A model generated the notes under the pieces. It was not told the DNA's origin. It did no database searches and saw only the letters and a list, made by a program, of their open reading frames with translations. From contig JAMXDE010000067.1 in the NCBI GenBank assembly GCA_026770025.1, positions 124,001-188,000 of the forward strand: a stretch of DNA of 64,000 nucleotides, read 5' to 3'. The stretch comes from Craspedostauros australis (lineage: Eukaryota; Bacillariophyta; Bacillariophyceae; Mastogloiales; Achnanthaceae). Positions 61,475 through 64,000 of the stretch are shown piece by piece. Made by a program: the position numbers and the translations under genes. Position 1 is the stretch's first letter, and each line of letters begins with the position of its first letter.

Positions 61475-64000
61475 CCGCGGCGATCACAGGTAAACGCGAC
61501 CGCATCTCCAGTGTACCTATCGCACTCCGGTGATCCATCCTTGTCGTTTTCGTCGTCGTCGTGCTCTTCGTCTTCGCTCCTTGGGTATCGGCAAGTCATG
61601 AAACAGCAAGATGCGGCAACCAGATCCCGCTCGAGCAACAACAGCAACGGTGCTGTGCATGGCGATGGAATCCCGAATCGGCAAGCCACTAACAGGGACA
61701 GCCGTCTTCCAACGAATGGTCGTGTTGCCAGTGGCGACAGAAGGAACAACAACAGCAGCAGCAACAGATCCAGCGGAAATGATGGTGGTGCTGGAGCTGG
61801 AAGTATTGACTGTTCGAGCGCGGTTGTCGACTCACCCCATGATGCTTCCGCTCGTTCTCACAGGCAAGACCATGATCCAACCCACAACCTTCATCATCAT
61901 CATCATCATCAGCATCGTCAACAGCAGCAGAATCATCAACGGCAGTATCAACAGCACCATCATCAGCAGCATCAGCAGAATCAGCAACAGATGCAATATC
62001 TGCACCATCTACAACACGCACGACAATACCAGGCACACCAGCAACATCAACAACAACATCACATACATCAGCAACAGATGTACCAACAGCACTATTCTCC
62101 TCGTCAACCTGTTCCTTCTCACCACCCACATCAGCATCACCACCAACACCAACATTCCAGCACCCACATCAACCCACAACGTGACCAACGTGACCAACGT
62201 GGCCAACGTGATCAACATAACCAACGCAACCAAAACAAGAACCAACCATACAAACTGGCACTCAACAAGCAACCCTTCGCGCCACCTCCTCTCCCGCCAC
62301 AACACCTGGTCGATTCGTGGAGGGCGACCATCGATCCTCGCACTCATCGAGAATACTTCTACAACACGCATACCAATCACACACAATGGAACAAACCGCA
62401 TGAGCTCGTGGCCGTGGAGGAGTATCAGAGGTGGGAGAAGCGGCAGCGCGATCTGCACTTCTTCCAGCAGATGGAGTATCGCCTGCTGTCTCACATAGCT
62501 CACGGGAAGTCTTGGATCCCTCAGGAAACGATCGCACCGCAGAAGCCATCGAGCGTGAGCAGCAAGCGCAATCAAGGACAGGTCGAAGGGGTTTCCGAAT
62601 ACGAATACTCGCACGAGAGATCGCTCGAAGCACAGTACAAGAGACCTGGGCGTGGAAATGAACATGAACGTGGAAATGGACACAAACGTGGACGTGGACG
62701 GGAAGAGCTTCGACATCATCAGCAAGATGGTGTTGACGGTGCAGATGCCACCTCCCATAGTCATGCAAGGTATTCGACCACGAGGGGAGGTAGACAAGAA
62801 ACAGTGAGCACTGCAACACGACAGCAGAGAGAGTATGCGGAGATGAGAAATGGCGGAGGGGAGGTATCGTCGTCGTCATCATCATCATCGTCGCCATCGC
62901 CATCTTTGACGAACAAGAAAGTGCGACCGAAGTATGTGAGGATATCAACAAACAACCAAGCAAAAGACAGCAATAGCAACAGTGACATCGATACCGACAT
63001 CGATACCGACACCGGAACTGGCACTGGCACACGCAGTGGCAGAAAAAGCAATGGCCGTGATGGCAATCGAAAGAAAGAGAGGAGGGAGAGGAGAAGACAG
63101 AGAGAACAGGGTCCTCGAATTCGCACGATCTCAGGCATGGACCTTTCTGTGCTTGCGGAATTGCAACGTTCAGAACCGCACCTGCAAGTGCATCCACGAC
63201 AGACACACCAACAACAGAGGCAACAGCAGAGGCAACAGCAACAGCCACGAAAGAGACCGGGTCAGGCTCCACAACGCAAAGACAGGCATGGTCGCCAAAC
63301 ACAACCACACCAACAACGACCACAGAGTGCGAGCCAGGACCCACAGCTCATCAATCACAAGGAACCGCAGTCCAAGGAGCGGAATGAGAACCAAGAGACG
63401 AGGATCCGACCTCCACTCCCATCTCCATCATTGGGAGCGAATGGTCACGATGACGGCCGGCGTAATATCCAAACCAGTCCCAACACCGTTCTCACCGCTA
63501 GTGCCGCTGTCGATGGCACTTCCGATGTCGATGTCGATACCGCGAAAGCACAAATCGCAGCAGCCGCATCGGTATCAGTACCGGTACCAGTGCCGGCATC
63601 TATGGAAGGAATGAACGCCACAAACGCGGACACATCGCAGTGGGAAGGTCAGAGGCGGATGCGTCATGTCCGACGCAACACAGGAGATGGCAACATCAAC
63701 ATTGGGCCTTCCATGGTCAATCCAGACATCGATGCCACTATCAAGTGTGTGTGTGGCGTCTACAGGGCTCACATCGTGCAGTCCGTCCAAGCCATGGAAT
63801 CGAACGAGGTTTTCGCTCCTGCGTCTGCGTCTGCGTCTGCGCCCTCATTGACACACGCGTCTACATCCGTGTCTACATCCGCAGGTAGCGATCCTCGTTC
63901 ATCTCAACCCTCAGGCAGATCAACAACAAGAGGAGGACAAGCAGCAGCCAGGACAGCTACGACCACAGAAATGGCAGCGGCAGGGGCAGGGGTAGCGACA
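60494..64000 (+). CDS. Cyclin Y-like protein with WW domain, right copy (3' end off the window)
   Basis: Begins MWLDKLLGSLPSRSPQQQSY, like the left copy. About 1168 codons are visible, through the Gln/His-rich region and WW domain (near residues 604-633; both Trp present) up to just before the cyclin box, which lies outside. Relative to the left copy it has several insertions and deletions. The frame is the same before and after each at every point I compared, so all appear to be multiples of three. One Gln run is 18 residues here and 11 in the left copy. Both copies are therefore likely functional genes. Transcription is away from the left copy. Confidence 0.82.

Larger units (their letters stand above)
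58937..64000 (+). repeat. Right arm of large inverted duplication (continues off the window)
   Basis: Inverted counterpart of 34790-39799, beginning at GAGTAGATCA (58937) and running past the window end. The spacer between the arms is 39800-58936 (19.1 kb). Small indels and scattered base changes distinguish the arms, so this is not a simple sequence echo. Confidence 0.93.

Noticed and set aside
61611-62498. 295-codon Thr/Asn/Ile-rich frame in the right arm
   Set aside because: A shifted reading of the cyclin gene's repeats; its counterpart in the left arm has the same offset from the real frame.
1-64000. tRNA, rRNA and CRISPR features
   Set aside because: I scanned for T-arm-like GGTTCRA motifs and regular spacer arrays and found no convincing case; the tandem repeats present are minisatellites and coding repeats.

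Overview
This window looks like nuclear DNA of a diatom, or a close ochrophyte relative. Four predicted proteins begin with a signal peptide that ends in an A-F-x-P type motif (AAAFAP, ASAFVP, AAFVP, AAFSVAP), the hallmark of import into a secondary plastid. Genes carry few, short GT-AG introns. Ty1/Copia elements of the kind common in diatoms (CoDi-like) are present. A selenoprotein O gene ends in a TGA that is best read as selenocysteine.

Layout. 1-3.3 kb: the 3' part of an old, broken Copia element. 3.9-6.2 kb: selenoprotein O (AMP-transferring pseudokinase), with a candidate SECIS in its 3' UTR. 7.1-16.4 kb: a plastid-flavoured cluster. Two paralogous genes (7.1-8.6 and 13.4-14.9 kb, both minus) each encode three tandem NTF2/CaMKII-association-like domains behind a plastid-targeting leader. 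They flank a secreted subtilase with one intron and a 36-bp coding minisatellite. A small plastid membrane protein lies divergent to the second paralogue, and TGACGT (bZIP/CRE type) boxes crowd the shared upstream region. 17.8-31.7 kb: a tandem array of four START/SRPBCC-like genes whose intergenic DNA is duplicated with them. A young, apparently whole Copia element with identical 174-bp LTRs sits in the spacer between copies 2 and 3. 31.7-33.4 kb: no firm gene.

33.4-64 kb: the window is dominated by a large inverted duplication. Arms of at least 5 kb (left 34.8-39.8 kb, right 58.9-64.0 kb and continuing off the window) each hold a very long cyclin Y-like gene with a WW domain and Gln/His-rich tracts. 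The two copies are transcribed away from each other. The 19-kb spacer carries an F-box-like gene, a PIF/Harbinger-type transposase gene, a divergent three-exon gene of unknown function separated from it by two arrays of a ~20-bp repeat, a SAP-domain protein with a plastid-type leader, and a three-exon HID1 homologue (Golgi/trans-Golgi trafficking).

The genes do not form one pathway. The main stories are gene-family growth by tandem and inverted duplication, plastid-targeted proteins with a shared promoter motif, selenocysteine recoding and transposon activity. All exon joins, domain calls and repeat boundaries were read by eye from the sequence; no database or folding program was run.
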